A stretch of DNA of 64,000 nucleotides from Sulfitobacter sp. HNIBRBA3233 (GCF_040149665.1 NZ_JBEFLP010000001.1:2649272-2713271), one strand, 5' to 3'. Shown: positions 1-9,891, counted from the first letter of the stretch. Numbers and translations: made by a program. Notes: generated by a model not told the origin, from the sequence alone.

Positions 1-330
1 CGCCTCCTTGATCGCGCCGTCGTCGGGACGGTCGTCGGAGGAGGCGATCAACTCGCCCTCGGCATCGTCGGTGTTGGTTGCCTGCCCCAGTCGCACGGTG
101 AACGTATAGGCCTTCAGCGCGTCGGTGATGTAGGGCACGGTTTTCGTGGCCTCTCCGAACGCGATGGCCAGCACGCCGGTCGCGTCGGGGTCCAGCGTTC
201 CGGCGTGGCCTGCCTTGTTCGCGTCGAAAGCCCAGCGCAATTTATTGACCACGGCGGTAGAGGTAAGACCGGCAGGTTTGTCGATCACGACCCAGCCGCT
301 GATATCGCGGCCCTTGCGTTTACGTCCCAT
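1..330 (-). CDS. truB: tRNA pseudouridine synthase B, N-terminal part (cut by window edge)
   Basis: TruB makes pseudouridine 55 in the T-loop of tRNAs. Only the first 110 residues lie in the window; the C-terminal part is beyond base 1. The N-terminus carries the family motifs [13 protein letters not shown] (residues 12-24) and [13 protein letters not shown], in which Asp47 is the expected catalytic aspartate (Asp48 in E. coli). The ATG at 330 has AGGAG about ten bases upstream. It is the last visible gene of a minus-strand run rbfA - DUF2233 gene - truB. The rbfA-truB association is common in bacteria and supports the assignment. The truncation comes from the window boundary and does not indicate a pseudogene. 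Confidence 0.95.
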   Translation of the reverse strand, partial: MGRKRKGRDISGWVVIDKPAGLTSTAVVNKLRWAFDANKAGHAGTLDPDATGVLAIAFGEATKTVPYITDALKAYTFTVRLGQATNTDDAEGELIASSDDRPDDGAIKEA

Positions 331-392
331 GAAGAATGGCTCCTGATGCTGGTGTGCGCCCTCTTAGCGACTGCTGCGCGGGCTGCAAGGGG

Positions 393-1136
393 TCAGCGCG
401 CGGCTTCGATCACGCCGACAATGGGGCCAAGCGCGCCGAAACCGATGTCGTTGCGCATCAGGCCGGGGGCGCGGACCCGCGAAATGTTGCCGTCGAAGTA
501 CAGCGCCTGATCCAGCCCCAGATGGTCGCGGAAAAGCCGCCCGAATTCGTGAAACGTCACCGGCGCATTCGAGATGGCGAAGGTCGCCGTCTGCCCGTCC
601 GCATCGGTGCCGACACCATTGCGGATATACCGCGATGTGGAATTGCGCAGGAAGCGCGGATGCAGATCCCCGTCAATCACCAGCATCGGCCCCGATTGGG
701 TGGCGTGCAGGCACTGCGGATTTTCGGCGGCAAAGCGCAGTGTCTCTATCACGCGCGCGCTGCCTTTCTCGATGCAGAAGACCCCGTTGGGCAACAGACC
801 GAAATTGCCCGGCCCCTCGCTGGTGACGAGATCGCGCAGCATCTTGCCGTTCTCGATATAAAGCCCGACCGGCGCGCGATCTTCGTGGTACATGCCCGCG
901 TTCATCGCAAAGCCAAGGCCGCGACCCGTCGCCTCGAGCGACTTGTCCAGCGATCCGAAATATCCGTAGGGGGTGTCCGCCTCGTCATAGAGAAAGAGCG
1001 ACAGCTGTTCGCGCCGCAGATCGACGGTGCAGATCACGTATTCCACACGATCAAAGGTTTCTTCGCGGCAATCGGCGGCACCGGCCGCGCCCGCGCCAAA
1101 GGCCCAGAGCATCAGCAGGGCGCACAGCTGCTTCAC
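393..1136 (-). CDS. Phosphodiester glycosidase family (DUF2233) exported protein
   Basis: The 247-residue product starts with a signal peptide (about residues 1-20, ending AGAAGAA) and is predicted to be periplasmic. The rest fits the DUF2233/phosphodiester glycosidase (NAGPA-like) family: the core has [10 protein letters not shown] near residue 75, GPMLVIDG near 150, and a late LYFDGN segment, all typical of this fold. The substrate cannot be told from sequence. The start codon overlaps the rbfA stop (ATGA), so it is probably translated with rbfA. It sits between rbfA and truB, an odd place for an exported hydrolase; the link is probably positional and not functional. Confidence 0.85.
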   Translation of the reverse strand: MKQLCALLMLWAFGAGAAGAADCREETFDRVEYVICTVDLRREQLSLFLYDEADTPYGYFGSLDKSLEATGRGLGFAMNAGMYHEDRAPVGLYIENGKMLRDLVTSEGPGNFGLLPNGVFCIEKGSARVIETLRFAAENPQCLHATQSGPMLVIDGDLHPRFLRNSTSRYIRNGVGTDADGQTATFAISNAPVTFHEFGRLFRDHLGLDQALYFDGNISRVRAPGLMRNDIGFGALGPIVGVIEAAR

Positions 1137-1561
1137 GGCGTTTCCGGGTCGTCGTCGCCCGCTTCGGCATCGCGGCGCACCACGTCCTGCGACAGCATCC
1201 GGCGGGTTTCGTCCATCTGGTCGAAGGTCCGGTCCAGCTGGAACCGCAGGTCGGGCGAGAATTTCAGCGTCAGTTTCCGGGCCACTTGCCGGCGCAGTTC
1301 GGCCTTGTTGCGGGCCAGAAGCTTCAGAAGATCCTCCTGCCCCTTGCCGCCGAGCGGCAGCACATAGGCGGTCGCGATCTTCAGGTCGGGCGATACGCGC
1401 ACCTCGCCGACCGTGATCGACATCGCGTTCAGGTCGGAATCGTGAATATCCCCGCGCTGGAGCACTTCGCTCAGCGCGCGGCGGATGGTTTCGCCAACCC
1501 GAAGCTGTCTTTGGGACGGGCCCGCGCCGTCATGAAACTTGTTCTTTGCCATGCGCCCCAT
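1133..1561 (-). CDS. rbfA: Ribosome-binding factor A
   Basis: RbfA is a KH-fold factor that binds the 30S subunit and helps mature the 5' end of 16S rRNA. The 142-residue product has the family core: [14 protein letters not shown] near the N-terminus, the [19 protein letters not shown] stretch near residues 50-68, and a late segment [16 protein letters not shown]. Two in-frame ATGs are possible, at 1561 and at 1552 (MAKNKF). The second matches the usual N-terminus, but the first has a GAGG sequence upstream, so the longer form is given. It is the first gene of the minus-strand rbfA - DUF2233 - truB run and is divergent from dapB. Confidence 0.95.
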   Translation of the reverse strand: MGRMAKNKFHDGAGPSQRQLRVGETIRRALSEVLQRGDIHDSDLNAMSITVGEVRVSPDLKIATAYVLPLGGKGQEDLLKLLARNKAELRRQVARKLTLKFSPDLRFQLDRTFDQMDETRRMLSQDVVRRDAEAGDDDPETP

Positions 1562-1636
1562 CTAAGCGGTCCGATCCTCTTTGCCAAGCGGTTCGCCGTG
1601 CGGTAAACCGCGCTGGCACAGCAGCGGGGGCAGACC

Positions 1637-2449
1637 ATGGCAGACACGACAGCGATAACGATCACCGGCGTTTCGGGCCGCATGGGCCGGATGCTGGTCA
1701 GCGAAGTGCTCGCCCACGACAGCCTGACGCTCTGCGGGGCCGTGGAGCGTGCGGGTCATGACTGGATCGGTCAGGATCTGGGGCTGGCGCTGGGCGGTGC
1801 CGCGCTGGATATAAAGGTCACCGACGATGCTGCCGCAGCGATTGCCGCCTGCGATGCCGTGATCGATTTTACCGCCCCCGCCGCGACGCTCGAATTCGCC
1901 CGTCACGCCGCTGACGCGGGTTGCGTTCACGTGATCGGGACCACCGGGATGAGCGACGCGGAAATCGCAGAGCTTGCCACGCCCGCGCAGCGTGCAACCA
2001 TCGTGCGGGCCGGGAACATGAGCCTCGGGGTGAACCTGCTGGTGCAGCTGACCAAACAGGTCGCCGCCGCACTGGATACGGATTTCGACATCGAGATCAT
2101 CGAGGCCCACCACAACCGCAAGGTCGACGCGCCTTCGGGCACGGCGCTGATGCTGGGTGAAGCCGCCGCCGAGGGGCGCGGTGTCAGCCTGTCGGACGTG
2201 CGCGATGCGGGCCGCGACGGCATGACAGGGGCCCGCCGGGCCGGCGACATCGGGTTCAGCGCGATTCGCGGCGGCGATATCGTGGGCGAGCATGATGTGA
2301 TGTTCGCGGGCGCGGGCGAGCGGATCATCCTGCGCCACGTCGCCTCGGACCGCAGCCTCTTCGCGCGCGGCGCGCTGAAGGCCGCACTCTGGGGGCAGGG
2401 CAAGGCGCCGGGCGAATACGACATGCTGGATGTTCTGGGGCTGAAGTAG
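1637..2449 (+). CDS. dapB: 4-hydroxy-tetrahydrodipicolinate reductase
   Basis: DapB carries out the NAD(P)H-dependent reduction step in the diaminopimelate/lysine pathway, in the cytoplasm. At 270 residues it has normal length. The N-terminus has the Rossmann signature GVSGRMGRM (residues 11-19). The catalytic stretch [19 protein letters not shown] lies near residues 152-170, with the paired His and the Lys expected for substrate binding. The ATG is preceded by GGGGGCAG. It is divergent from rbfA with a 75-base spacer that must hold both promoters. A loose GC-rich inverted repeat follows the stop codon. Confidence 0.97.
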   Translation: MADTTAITITGVSGRMGRMLVSEVLAHDSLTLCGAVERAGHDWIGQDLGLALGGAALDIKVTDDAAAAIAACDAVIDFTAPAATLEFARHAADAGCVHVIGTTGMSDAEIAELATPAQRATIVRAGNMSLGVNLLVQLTKQVAAALDTDFDIEIIEAHHNRKVDAPSGTALMLGEAAAEGRGVSLSDVRDAGRDGMTGARRAGDIGFSAIRGGDIVGEHDVMFAGAGERIILRHVASDRSLFARGALKAALWGQGKAPGEYDMLDVLGLK

Positions 2450-2489
2450 TCCCGGGCGGGCGCAGCAGGGCAGGAAAAACAGCCCGGGA
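2450..2489. terminator. Inverted repeat after dapB
   Basis: TCCCGGGC (2450-2457) pairs with GCCCGGGA (2482-2489) around a 24-base loop. There is no T-run after it, so this is only a weak terminator candidate for dapB. Confidence 0.3.
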
Positions 2490-2551
2490 TGAAACCAATC
2501 CGGCTGACGCTACGTATATCAGGGTAAGGATTTCGACACAGGAGTCATACC

Positions 2552-2908
2552 ATGATGAACAAGATGCATCTGGCCGCCGCCGCTCTGGCGCTTTGCGCGG
2601 CCCCCGCTGCCGCCGAACTGTCCAAGATCGACAGCGCCGCCGATTTCAAGAACATCGTGACCGGCAAAACACTCACCCGGCCTTTGGTAAAGCTGGAAGT
2701 CAGCCCCGACGGCGCAATTTCGGGTCAGGGCGCGGCCTGGGCCGTTTCGGGCCAATGGACGTGGGAAAACGGATATTTCTGCCGCAGCCTTGAATGGGGC
2801 GGCGACGATCTGGGCTACAATTGCCAGGAGGTCAGGGTCTCGGGCGACCGGATCCGGTTCACCTCGGATCAAGGGACCGGTGACAGCGCGGAGTTCACGC
2901 TGCGCTGA
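2552..2908 (+). CDS. Small exported protein of unknown function
   Basis: I do not recognise a named family. The 118-residue product begins with a clear signal peptide (hydrophobic run ending AAPAAAE near residue 21) and should be periplasmic. The mature part is rich in Trp and Gly, has two cysteines (in YFCRSLEWGG and GYNCQEV) that could form a disulfide, and looks like a small beta-rich domain. GGAG stands a few bases before the ATG (ACAGGAGTCATACC). It follows dapB by about 100 bases on the same strand but has room for its own promoter. Confidence 0.75.
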   Translation: MMNKMHLAAAALALCAAPAAAELSKIDSAADFKNIVTGKTLTRPLVKLEVSPDGAISGQGAAWAVSGQWTWENGYFCRSLEWGGDDLGYNCQEVRVSGDRIRFTSDQGTGDSAEFTLR

Positions 2909-2947
2909 GGCGTCCGGGCGGGGGCGCGTCGCGTCCCCGGCAGCGCG

Positions 2948-3181
2948 TCAGAAATCGATCGCGATTCCCTTCTTCTCCCAATCGCCGTAGCGCACGGGTT
3001 CGGGCCCCTGACGGCCGCCCAGTTCGGGCGGAAGATCAAGGGCTTCGGCCTGCGCGCGCCGCTCGGCGGCTTCGGCCAGCGCCCGCTGTGCGGGCGGCGG
3101 CAGGTCCGGACCGGGCTCCGGCTGGGGCGGGATCGGGTTATCGGGGATCGGTTTCTCGTTGGGCGATGGCTTACGGGCCAT
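2948..3181 (-). CDS. DUF1674 protein, SdhAF4-like assembly factor
   Basis: The 77-residue product is proline-rich at the N-terminus and ends with the DUF1674 signature GRQGPEPVRYGDWEKKG followed by IAIDF. This domain is shared with eukaryotic SdhAF4, which helps load FAD into the succinate dehydrogenase flavoprotein. That role is known for the eukaryotic relatives and only inferred here. The gene is divergent from rsmB. The ATG at 3181 has a GGAGGACACC sequence directly upstream on the minus strand, which supports the start. Confidence 0.85.
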   Translation of the reverse strand: MARKPSPNEKPIPDNPIPPQPEPGPDLPPPAQRALAEAAERRAQAEALDLPPELGGRQGPEPVRYGDWEKKGIAIDF

Positions 3182-3266
3182 GGTGTCCTCCTGTTACGGC
3201 TACACTTGATATATCGCGCACAATCGCCCAGACAACCGCCAGACCCCGCTCAGGAAAGGCGCATCC

Positions 3267-4547
3267 ATGTCCCAGACACCCGACCAGCCCGGCGTCGATG
3301 CCCGCAGATCGGCCGTTTTCCTGCTCGATCAGGTGCTCGGCGAAGGCAAGCTCATGTCCGAACTTCTCGGGGCAGGGGTGCTGGACCGTCTCGCGCCCGA
3401 GGACCGCGCCCGTGCGCAGCGTCTGGCGCAGGATACCCTGCGCGGGCTTGAGCGCGCTGACCGCATCCTGCAACGCCACCTGAACAAGACCCCGCCGCTG
3501 ACCGTGCGCAATGTCCTGCGCGTGGGCACCTTCGAGCTGTGTACCGGCGGGGCCGCCCACGGCGTCGTCAACACGATGGTGTCGCTGGTTGCCGGTCACA
3601 AACACTATGGCCACCTCAAGGGGCTGACCAACGCCGTGCTGCGCAAGGTGGCGGACGACGGCGAAGCGGCATGGTCCGCCCGCCGTGCGCCGCGCCTGCC
3701 GAAATGGCTGCGCAACCCGCTGGTCGAGGCATGGGGCAGCGATGCGATGATCGCGATGGAACAGGCCCATTTCCGCGCCGCGCCGCTGGACCTGACCGTG
3801 AAGGCCGATCCGGAGGGCTGGGCCGAACGTCTGGGTGGGACGGTCTTGCCAACCGGAACGGTGCGGGTCGCTGCGGGCGGACAGGTGTCGGCCCTGCCGG
3901 GCTTCGACGAGGGCGCATGGTGGGTGCAGGACGCCGCGGCGGCCCTGCCCGCGCGCATTCTGGCCGCCGTGCCGGGCGAACAGGTTCTCGATCTCTGCGC
4001 CGCCCCCGGCGGCAAGACGATGCAGCTGGCCGCGACCGGTGCCGAGGTTCTGGCCGTGGATGACAGCCACGCGCGCATGCAGCGCCTGAAGGAAAACCTT
4101 GCCCGGACCGATCTGAAGGCGCGGACCTTCATCAAGGACGTGCGCCAGTTCAAGGGCGAATTCGACGCGATCCTGCTGGACGCGCCCTGTTCGGCGACGG
4201 GCACGATCCGCCGCCACCCCGACCTGCCCTTTGCCAAGGACGGATCGGAGTTCGGCGATCTCATCGCGCTTCAGGAAGAGCTTCTGGATCACGCGTGGTC
4301 GCTGCTCAAACCCGGAGGGCGGATGGTGTTCTGCACCTGCAGCCTGCTGCCGGACGAAGGCGAGGTGCAGATCGACGAGGCGCTGGAGCGCCACGGTGAC
4401 ATGACTGTCGACCGCGCGGCGCTGGATCTGCCCGGTATCGACCCGGCGTGGATCACGCAGGAAGGCGGATTGCGCCTGCGCCCGGATTTCTGGGCGGAGG
4501 CCGGTGGCATGGACGGCTTCTACATCGCCTGCCTGCGCAAGGGCTGA
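3267..4547 (+). CDS. rsmB: 16S rRNA (cytosine-C5) methyltransferase, RsmB family
   Basis: This is an RNA m5C methyltransferase that by family uses SAM to methylate a cytosine of 16S rRNA (C967 in E. coli). The 426-residue product has an N-terminal NusB-like RNA-binding domain (about residues 10-140) and a C-terminal Rossmann methyltransferase domain. The SAM motif DLCAAPGGKT lies near residues 243-252. The two family cysteines are visible: Cys308 in DAPCSATG and Cys358 in CTCSLLPDEGE; the latter is the expected nucleophile. Its 3' end overlaps the convergent minus-strand gene by 28 bases. The downstream order with a heparinase-like gene and purH is common in related genomes as far as I recall. 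Confidence 0.93.
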   Translation: MSQTPDQPGVDARRSAVFLLDQVLGEGKLMSELLGAGVLDRLAPEDRARAQRLAQDTLRGLERADRILQRHLNKTPPLTVRNVLRVGTFELCTGGAAHGVVNTMVSLVAGHKHYGHLKGLTNAVLRKVADDGEAAWSARRAPRLPKWLRNPLVEAWGSDAMIAMEQAHFRAAPLDLTVKADPEGWAERLGGTVLPTGTVRVAAGGQVSALPGFDEGAWWVQDAAAALPARILAAVPGEQVLDLCAAPGGKTMQLAATGAEVLAVDDSHARMQRLKENLARTDLKARTFIKDVRQFKGEFDAILLDAPCSATGTIRRHPDLPFAKDGSEFGDLIALQEELLDHAWSLLKPGGRMVFCTCSLLPDEGEVQIDEALERHGDMTVDRAALDLPGIDPAWITQEGGLRLRPDFWAEAGGMDGFYIACLRKG

Positions 4548-5296
4548 AGCACGCCGTCGGGCGGCGTCGGCACGGCCAGATAGGCGCTGGCCGGAATTTG
4601 CACGAGGCCCCGCAGATCCAGCGCCACGCGGTCCGCAGGGTCTAGGGCGTCGATCGCCTCTTCCACCGCATCCGCGACCTTGCGGGGGTCCACCACATCG
4701 GCGCAGATATAGGGCAGGCCGGGGGTGGGCGCTGTGCGCTCAAGAACTCTCAGTTGCGTGGCCACCGGCGAATGACGCGCCAGCAGACGCCATGTCTGAG
4801 CGTCCAGCGCGGCAAGATCGGCTTGGCCCTCGGCGACCAGATGCGCTGACAGCGCGTGCGCGCCGCTGCGCAGGTGGCGGGCAAAGCGGAATCCACTTTC
4901 GCCCAGATGCGCATGAAGCGCCGCGAAACCCGATTGCGAGAGCGCATCGTTATAGGCCAGCGTGCCGGTCGCGAAATCCGCGATCTGGGCCCTCGGATCG
5001 TCCGCGCGGACCACGATCACCGATTGGTAGTATCCCGGTGGGCAGCCCGGCAGCCCGTAGTCCGGTGTGCCGACCAGATGCACCATGTCGTGCAGGCGCG
5101 TGCGGTAGGGCATCCCGCAGGTCTGGCCCAGCACCAGATCGGGCGCGCGCCAGACCGCGAAGGGATCGCCCTCTTGCGCAAGCGCCGCCGGTGCGTCGAT
5201 CCCGCGCCGCCGCAACCCCGCGCGGATCGCGCGCCAGTAGCGTTGCAGCGCGCCGTCTATCGCCGGGTGCGTATACATCATCAGGCTGGCGATCAT
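4520..5296 (-). CDS. PhnD/SsuA-like periplasmic-type binding protein
   Basis: The 258-residue product resembles the PhnD family of phosphate/phosphonate-type binding proteins: it has the early YTHPAIDGALQRYW segment, a LGQTCGMPY motif near residue 70, and the ATGTLAYND segment near residue 125. It lacks an obvious signal peptide; the ATG at 5296 is preceded by GGGGAGGAAAG and starts directly at the domain, so it may be cytoplasmic or the export signal may be missing. No ABC ATPase or permease gene is adjacent, so it stands alone. The ligand is unknown. Its stop overlaps the end of rsmB on the opposite strand. Confidence 0.8.
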   Translation of the reverse strand: MIASLMMYTHPAIDGALQRYWRAIRAGLRRRGIDAPAALAQEGDPFAVWRAPDLVLGQTCGMPYRTRLHDMVHLVGTPDYGLPGCPPGYYQSVIVVRADDPRAQIADFATGTLAYNDALSQSGFAALHAHLGESGFRFARHLRSGAHALSAHLVAEGQADLAALDAQTWRLLARHSPVATQLRVLERTAPTPGLPYICADVVDPRKVADAVEEAIDALDPADRVALDLRGLVQIPASAYLAVPTPPDGVLQPLRRQAM

Positions 5297-5466
5297 CGCG
5301 TCTTTCCTCCCCGGGCATCCTCGCGCGCCCGGTTCTGCATCGCAAGAGCAGGCGGTTTGCCGGGTGCGGCGCGGTTGCCGGTCGTCTTCCGCCGAAAAGC
5401 GGTGACACCCTGCATCCCAACGGTTAGGATTTGGCCGAGCGCCGCAGAGCGACTGAGGCAGAGTAT

Positions 5467-7221
5467 ATGACCCAATTTCCCCGCTTGAATGCGCGTCTGA
5501 CGCATTTGCTGAACCAGTGGCACGCACGCGCCGCCACCCGGGGACGTGCCGAGGCCCGCGGCTTTGTCTCTTCGCCCGAACCGCGCACCATCGGGGCCTT
5601 CGCCAAGGGCCGGCAGCTGGTGGCGGGGAATTTCCTGTTTGCGGGCAGTCTGGTCACCGCTCCGTCGCAAAGCCCGTGGGAGATCGAGCCGCCCGACGGC
5701 GCCTTTGCCGCCGCGCTGCACGGGTTTTCGTGGCTCGACGATCTGGCTGCCGTGGGCGACGCCCCGTCGCGGCGCGCGGCACAGACGTGGCTGTGGGACT
5801 GGATCGACCGCTACGGGCAGGGGCGCGGCCCCGGCTGGACGCCCGACCTGACAGGCCGGCGCCTGATCCGCTGGATCAACCACGCCATATTCGTCCTGCA
5901 CGGGGGCGGGCCGAACGCACCCGACAGCGACGCGTTCTACCGCTCTCTGGGCCAGCAGACGCGATTCCTGTCAAAGCGCTGGCACGCCGCTGCCCCCGGC
6001 CTTGCCCGGTTCGAGGCGCTGACCGGCCTGATCTACGCGGGCCTGTCGCTGGAGGGGATGGAAACACTCGCCGATCCGGCGATCAAGGCGCTGGCGCGTG
6101 AATGCCAGACGCAGATCGACGCGCAGGGGGGGCTGCCCACGCGCAATCCCGAAGAATTGCTGGATGTCTTTACCCTGCTGACATGGGCCGCTGCCGCACT
6201 GGCCGACGCGGGGCGCGGCACGCCGCGTCCGCATCTCGAAGCGATCGAGCGGATCGCGCCCACCCTGCGCACGCTGCGTCACGCCGATGGCGGGCTGGCA
6301 CGGTTCCACGGCGGCGGTCGCGGGATGGAAGGGTGGCTCGATCACGCGCTGGCGGCCTCGGGCATCCGTGGCAAGCAACCGTCGGGCCTGTCGATGGGAT
6401 ACGCGCGCCTGTCGGCCGGCCGCACCAGCATCATCATCGACGCCAGCCCGCCGCCCACGGGCGCCGCGTCGGCCAATGCCCATGCGTCTACCCTCGCGTT
6501 CGAACTGACATCGGGGCGGCGCCCGCTGATCGTGAACTGCGGCTCGGGCGCGTCCTTCGGGCTGGCGTGGCGACGCGCGGGGCGTGCGACACCGTCCCAT
6601 TCCGCGCTCAGCCTTGGTGGCTATTCCTCCGCGCGGCTTGATGAGCCCGACAGCTACAGCGGGCGCGAAGCGCTGATCGACGGGCCCACGCATGTGCCGG
6701 TGGAAATCTCCCCGGTCAGCGACGGGATGAAGTTCGAGGGCGGGCACAATGGTTACGTCCTGACGCACGGTCTGACCCATGCGCGCACGCTGGAGCTGAC
6801 GAACGATGGCCGTGCGCTGGCCGGAGAGGATATGCTGCTGGCGCTGGAGGATATCGACAAGCGCCGCTTCGACCGCGCGCTCGATCGCACCAAGCTCAAG
6901 GGGATCGGCTTCGAGATCCGGTTCCATCTGCATCCAGAGGTCGACGCCACCGTCGATCTGGGTGGCGCGGCGATTTCCATGGCGTTGAAATCCGGTGAAA
7001 TCTGGGTCTTCCGCCACGATGGCACGCTGCAACTGCGGCTCGAACCCGGTGCCTATCTGGAGGCGACACGGCTTAAACCGCGGGCAAGCCAGCAGATCGT
7101 TTTGACCGGAAGGGCGATAAAACCGGCCACGCGGGTCCGCTGGTCGTTGTCAAAAGCGCAGGAAACTGCGATTGGCGTGCGTGATCTGGAACGCGACGAC
7201 CCGTTCCTTGACGATGTCTGA
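5467..7221 (+). CDS. Heparinase II/III family protein
   Basis: The 584-residue product has an N-terminal alpha-helical part with Trp/Arg-rich segments and a C-terminal heparinase II/III-like beta domain (from about residue 330; SHSALSLGGYSSARL and IEIRFHLHPE-type segments). Members are polysaccharide lyases or their relatives, but proteins next to purH in this group have no settled substrate. There is no signal peptide, which is unusual for a lyase of external polymers. The ATG at 5467 is chosen because it starts the conserved part; an earlier in-frame ATG at 5431 has no clear ribosome site. It ends 18 bases before purH and is probably cotranscribed with it. Confidence 0.85.
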   Translation: MTQFPRLNARLTHLLNQWHARAATRGRAEARGFVSSPEPRTIGAFAKGRQLVAGNFLFAGSLVTAPSQSPWEIEPPDGAFAAALHGFSWLDDLAAVGDAPSRRAAQTWLWDWIDRYGQGRGPGWTPDLTGRRLIRWINHAIFVLHGGGPNAPDSDAFYRSLGQQTRFLSKRWHAAAPGLARFEALTGLIYAGLSLEGMETLADPAIKALARECQTQIDAQGGLPTRNPEELLDVFTLLTWAAAALADAGRGTPRPHLEAIERIAPTLRTLRHADGGLARFHGGGRGMEGWLDHALAASGIRGKQPSGLSMGYARLSAGRTSIIIDASPPPTGAASANAHASTLAFELTSGRRPLIVNCGSGASFGLAWRRAGRATPSHSALSLGGYSSARLDEPDSYSGREALIDGPTHVPVEISPVSDGMKFEGGHNGYVLTHGLTHARTLELTNDGRALAGEDMLLALEDIDKRRFDRALDRTKLKGIGFEIRFHLHPEVDATVDLGGAAISMALKSGEIWVFRHDGTLQLRLEPGAYLEATRLKPRASQQIVLTGRAIKPATRVRWSLSKAQETAIGVRDLERDDPFLDDV

Positions 7222-7239
7222 CAAACAGGAGCCCCTTCC

Positions 7240-8826
7240 ATGGCCGACCTCGCCCCGCTCAAGCGCGCCCTTCTTTCCGTTTCCGACAAAACCGGTTTGG
7301 TCGATTTCGGCCGTGCCCTCGCCGACAGAGGTGTCGAACTGCTGTCGACCGGCGGGACCGCCAAGGCATTGCGCGATGCGGGCCTGACGGTCCGCGATGT
7401 GTCCGAGGTGACGGGCTTTCCCGAGATGATGGACGGGCGGGTCAAGACCCTGCACCCTGTGGTCCACGGCGGCCTTCTGGCCCTGCGCGACAACGACACC
7501 CATGTCGCTTCGATGGACGAACACGGCATCGGCGCGATCGATCTGGTGGTGGTCAACCTCTACCCGTTCGAGGAAACCGTGGCCAAGGGGGCCGAATACG
7601 CCGAAGTGATCGAGAACATCGATATCGGCGGACCCGCGATGATCCGCTCGGCGGCCAAGAACCACGGCTTTGTCAGTGTGATCGTGGACGTGGAGGATTA
7701 CGCACCGTTCCTCGACGAGCTTGCGGCCAATGACGGGCAGACGACCTATGCGATGCGCCAGCGGCTCGCGCAGACGGCCTATGCCCGCACCGCAGCCTAT
7801 GACACCGCCGTCAGTTCGTGGATGGCGGATGCGGTCGGCGGCACGCCGCGCCGCAGAACCTTTGGCGGCACGCTGGCGCAGACCCTGCGCTACGGCGAGA
7901 ACCCGCACCAGCAGGCGGCATTCTATACCGACGGCACGTCGCGCGCGGGTGTGGCCACGGCCCGCCAGCATCAGGGCAAGGAGCTGTCCTACAACAACAT
8001 CAACGACACCGACGCCGCCTTCGAACTGGTCTCGGAATTCGCGCCGGAGGACGGACCGGCGGTGGCGATCATCAAACACGCCAACCCCTGCGGTGTGGCG
8101 CGCGGAAAGACACTGGCCGAAGCCTATACGCGCGCGTTCGATTGCGACCGCACCTCGGCTTTCGGGGGGATCATCGCGCTGAACCAGACGCTGGATGCCG
8201 AAACCGCCGAGGCCATCACCGGCATCTTTACCGAAGTCGTGATCGCCCCCGACGCCACGGCCGAGGCCATCGCGTTGTTCGAGAAAAAGAAGAACCTGCG
8301 CCTGCTGACCACCGGCGGGCTGGCCGACCCCACGGCTGCACGTCTGGCCCCGCGCCAGGTGTCGGGCGGATGGCTTGTGCAGGACCGCGATACCGGCCGG
8401 ATCAGCCCCGATGATCTGAAAGTCGTCACCAAACGCCAGCCATCGGATCAGGAACTCAGCGACATGCTGTTTGCCTGGACGGTTGCGAAACACGTCAAAT
8501 CCAACGCGATCATCTACGTCAAGGATGGCGCGACCGTGGGCGTTGGCGCGGGCCAGATGAGCCGCGTGGACAGCACGCGCATCGCCGCCCGCAAGGCCGT
8601 CGACATGGCCGAAGCGATGGGCCTGCCCGCGCCCCTGACCCAAGGGTCCGTGGTGGCGTCGGACGCGTTCTTCCCCTTCGCGGACGGCCTTGTCACCGCA
8701 GCCGAGGCCGGGGCCACCGCGCTGATCCAGCCCGGTGGATCCATGCGCGACGAAGAAGTCATCGCCGCTGCGGATGCGGCGGGGCTTGCCATGGTGTTCA
8801 CCGGCATGCGCCATTTCCGTCACTGA
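7240..8826 (+). CDS. purH: Bifunctional AICAR transformylase / IMP cyclohydrolase
   Basis: PurH performs the last two steps of IMP synthesis: formylation of AICAR with 10-formyl-tetrahydrofolate and ring closure. The 528-residue product has normal length. The N-terminal cyclohydrolase domain shows the start [14 protein letters not shown] and the STGGTAKAL motif; the C-terminal transformylase domain contains [10 protein letters not shown] near residue 280, with the Lys and His used in catalysis, and a late [10 protein letters not shown] motif. GGAG precedes the ATG. It lies in a plus-strand run with the heparinase-like gene and lspA, nine bases ahead of the latter. Confidence 0.97.
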   Translation: MADLAPLKRALLSVSDKTGLVDFGRALADRGVELLSTGGTAKALRDAGLTVRDVSEVTGFPEMMDGRVKTLHPVVHGGLLALRDNDTHVASMDEHGIGAIDLVVVNLYPFEETVAKGAEYAEVIENIDIGGPAMIRSAAKNHGFVSVIVDVEDYAPFLDELAANDGQTTYAMRQRLAQTAYARTAAYDTAVSSWMADAVGGTPRRRTFGGTLAQTLRYGENPHQQAAFYTDGTSRAGVATARQHQGKELSYNNINDTDAAFELVSEFAPEDGPAVAIIKHANPCGVARGKTLAEAYTRAFDCDRTSAFGGIIALNQTLDAETAEAITGIFTEVVIAPDATAEAIALFEKKKNLRLLTTGGLADPTAARLAPRQVSGGWLVQDRDTGRISPDDLKVVTKRQPSDQELSDMLFAWTVAKHVKSNAIIYVKDGATVGVGAGQMSRVDSTRIAARKAVDMAEAMGLPAPLTQGSVVASDAFFPFADGLVTAAEAGATALIQPGGSMRDEEVIAAADAAGLAMVFTGMRHFRH

Positions 8827-8835
8827 GGCCGGCAG

Positions 8836-9333
8836 ATGCGCTTAGTCTTTTCCAGCACGCTTCTGGCCTTCCTGATTGATCAGTTCTCCAAATACGCGGT
8901 GATCCACTCCATGGGTCTCGCGCGGGTGGGCAGCATCGACGTGCTGCCACCGGTGCTGAATTTCCGCTACGGCGAAAACCGGGGGATCAATTTCGGGCTC
9001 TTCGACGGCAGCAGCGACGCCAGCCGCTGGTTTCTCATCGTGCTGGCGCTGGTGATCTGCGCTGCGGTCGTGATCTGGGCCTACCGGTCCGCGACCCGCG
9101 AAATCACGCAGCTCAGCGCGGGGTTGCTGATCGGCGGGGCGCTGGGCAATGTGCTGGACCGTCTGGTCTACGGATATGTTCTGGATTTCCTCAATGTATC
9201 GTGCTGCGGGATCAACAATCCCTTCGTCTTCAATGTCGCCGATATCTTCATATTCGTCGGGGCCATCGGACTGGTTTTCTTTGCCGACGGCGATAAACCC
9301 CGCGGCGGCGCCAAAGGTAAAAAAGCCGGGTGA
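8836..9333 (+). CDS. lspA: Lipoprotein signal peptidase (signal peptidase II)
   Basis: LspA is an inner-membrane aspartyl protease that cleaves prolipoprotein signal peptides after the lipid-modified cysteine is formed. The 165-residue product has four hydrophobic segments. The two catalytic aspartates are visible: Asp108 in GNVLDRLVYGYVLDFLN and Asp136 in NVADIFI. It starts nine bases after purH and is probably cotranscribed. The next gene downstream is itself a lipoprotein and so a likely substrate. Confidence 0.95.
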   Translation: MRLVFSSTLLAFLIDQFSKYAVIHSMGLARVGSIDVLPPVLNFRYGENRGINFGLFDGSSDASRWFLIVLALVICAAVVIWAYRSATREITQLSAGLLIGGALGNVLDRLVYGYVLDFLNVSCCGINNPFVFNVADIFIFVGAIGLVFFADGDKPRGGAKGKKAG

Positions 9334-9387
9334 CATTGCGCCCCCGCCTGCGATACTGGTGGGCAATGGCGAAGCTGGAGGCCCTTC

Positions 9388-9891
9388 ATGCGTAAACTTG
9401 CCCTGCTGATCGTGCTGCCCGTGCTCGTCGCGGGATGCGCAAACGTCGGCCTGCGCGATCTTCGGTCGAACTCCAAAGGACCGGACGAATTCGGCATCCA
9501 GCCTGTCGCGCCGCTCGAAGAACCCGAAAGCTTCAGCGCGCTGCCAGCCCCCACGCCTCAGGGCACGAACCGTGCGGACCGGTCGGCGCTCGCCGAAGGG
9601 GCGCAGGCCTTTGGCGGCACCCTCGACAGTGCCAATGCGCCGGTTCCGGCCAGCGATGGCGCGCTTGTGCAGCACGCGAGCCGTCTGGGCGTCGCCCCCG
9701 ATATCCGTCAGCGGCTTGCCGAAACCGATGCGGAATTCCGCCGCCGCAAGGCGCGGTTCACCCAGTACCGGATCGTGCCCGTGGACCGCTACAACCAGGC
9801 CTACAAACGCGAGGCGCTGGACGCAGAAGCAGAACTGAACCGCTGGCGCCGCGCGGGCGCGCGCACCCCCTCTGCACCGCCCCTGAACTGA
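9388..9891 (+). CDS. DUF3035 lipoprotein
   Basis: The 167-residue product has a lipoprotein signal peptide with lipobox VAGC; Cys17 would be lipidated. The rest matches the DUF3035 family of Rhodobacterales as I recall it, with a proline-rich middle and a charged C-terminal helix (EALDAEAELNRWRRAGA). It has no known function. It lies 54 bases after lspA on the same strand. GGAGG precedes the ATG. Confidence 0.85.
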   Translation: MRKLALLIVLPVLVAGCANVGLRDLRSNSKGPDEFGIQPVAPLEEPESFSALPAPTPQGTNRADRSALAEGAQAFGGTLDSANAPVPASDGALVQHASRLGVAPDIRQRLAETDAEFRRRKARFTQYRIVPVDRYNQAYKREALDAEAELNRWRRAGARTPSAPPLN

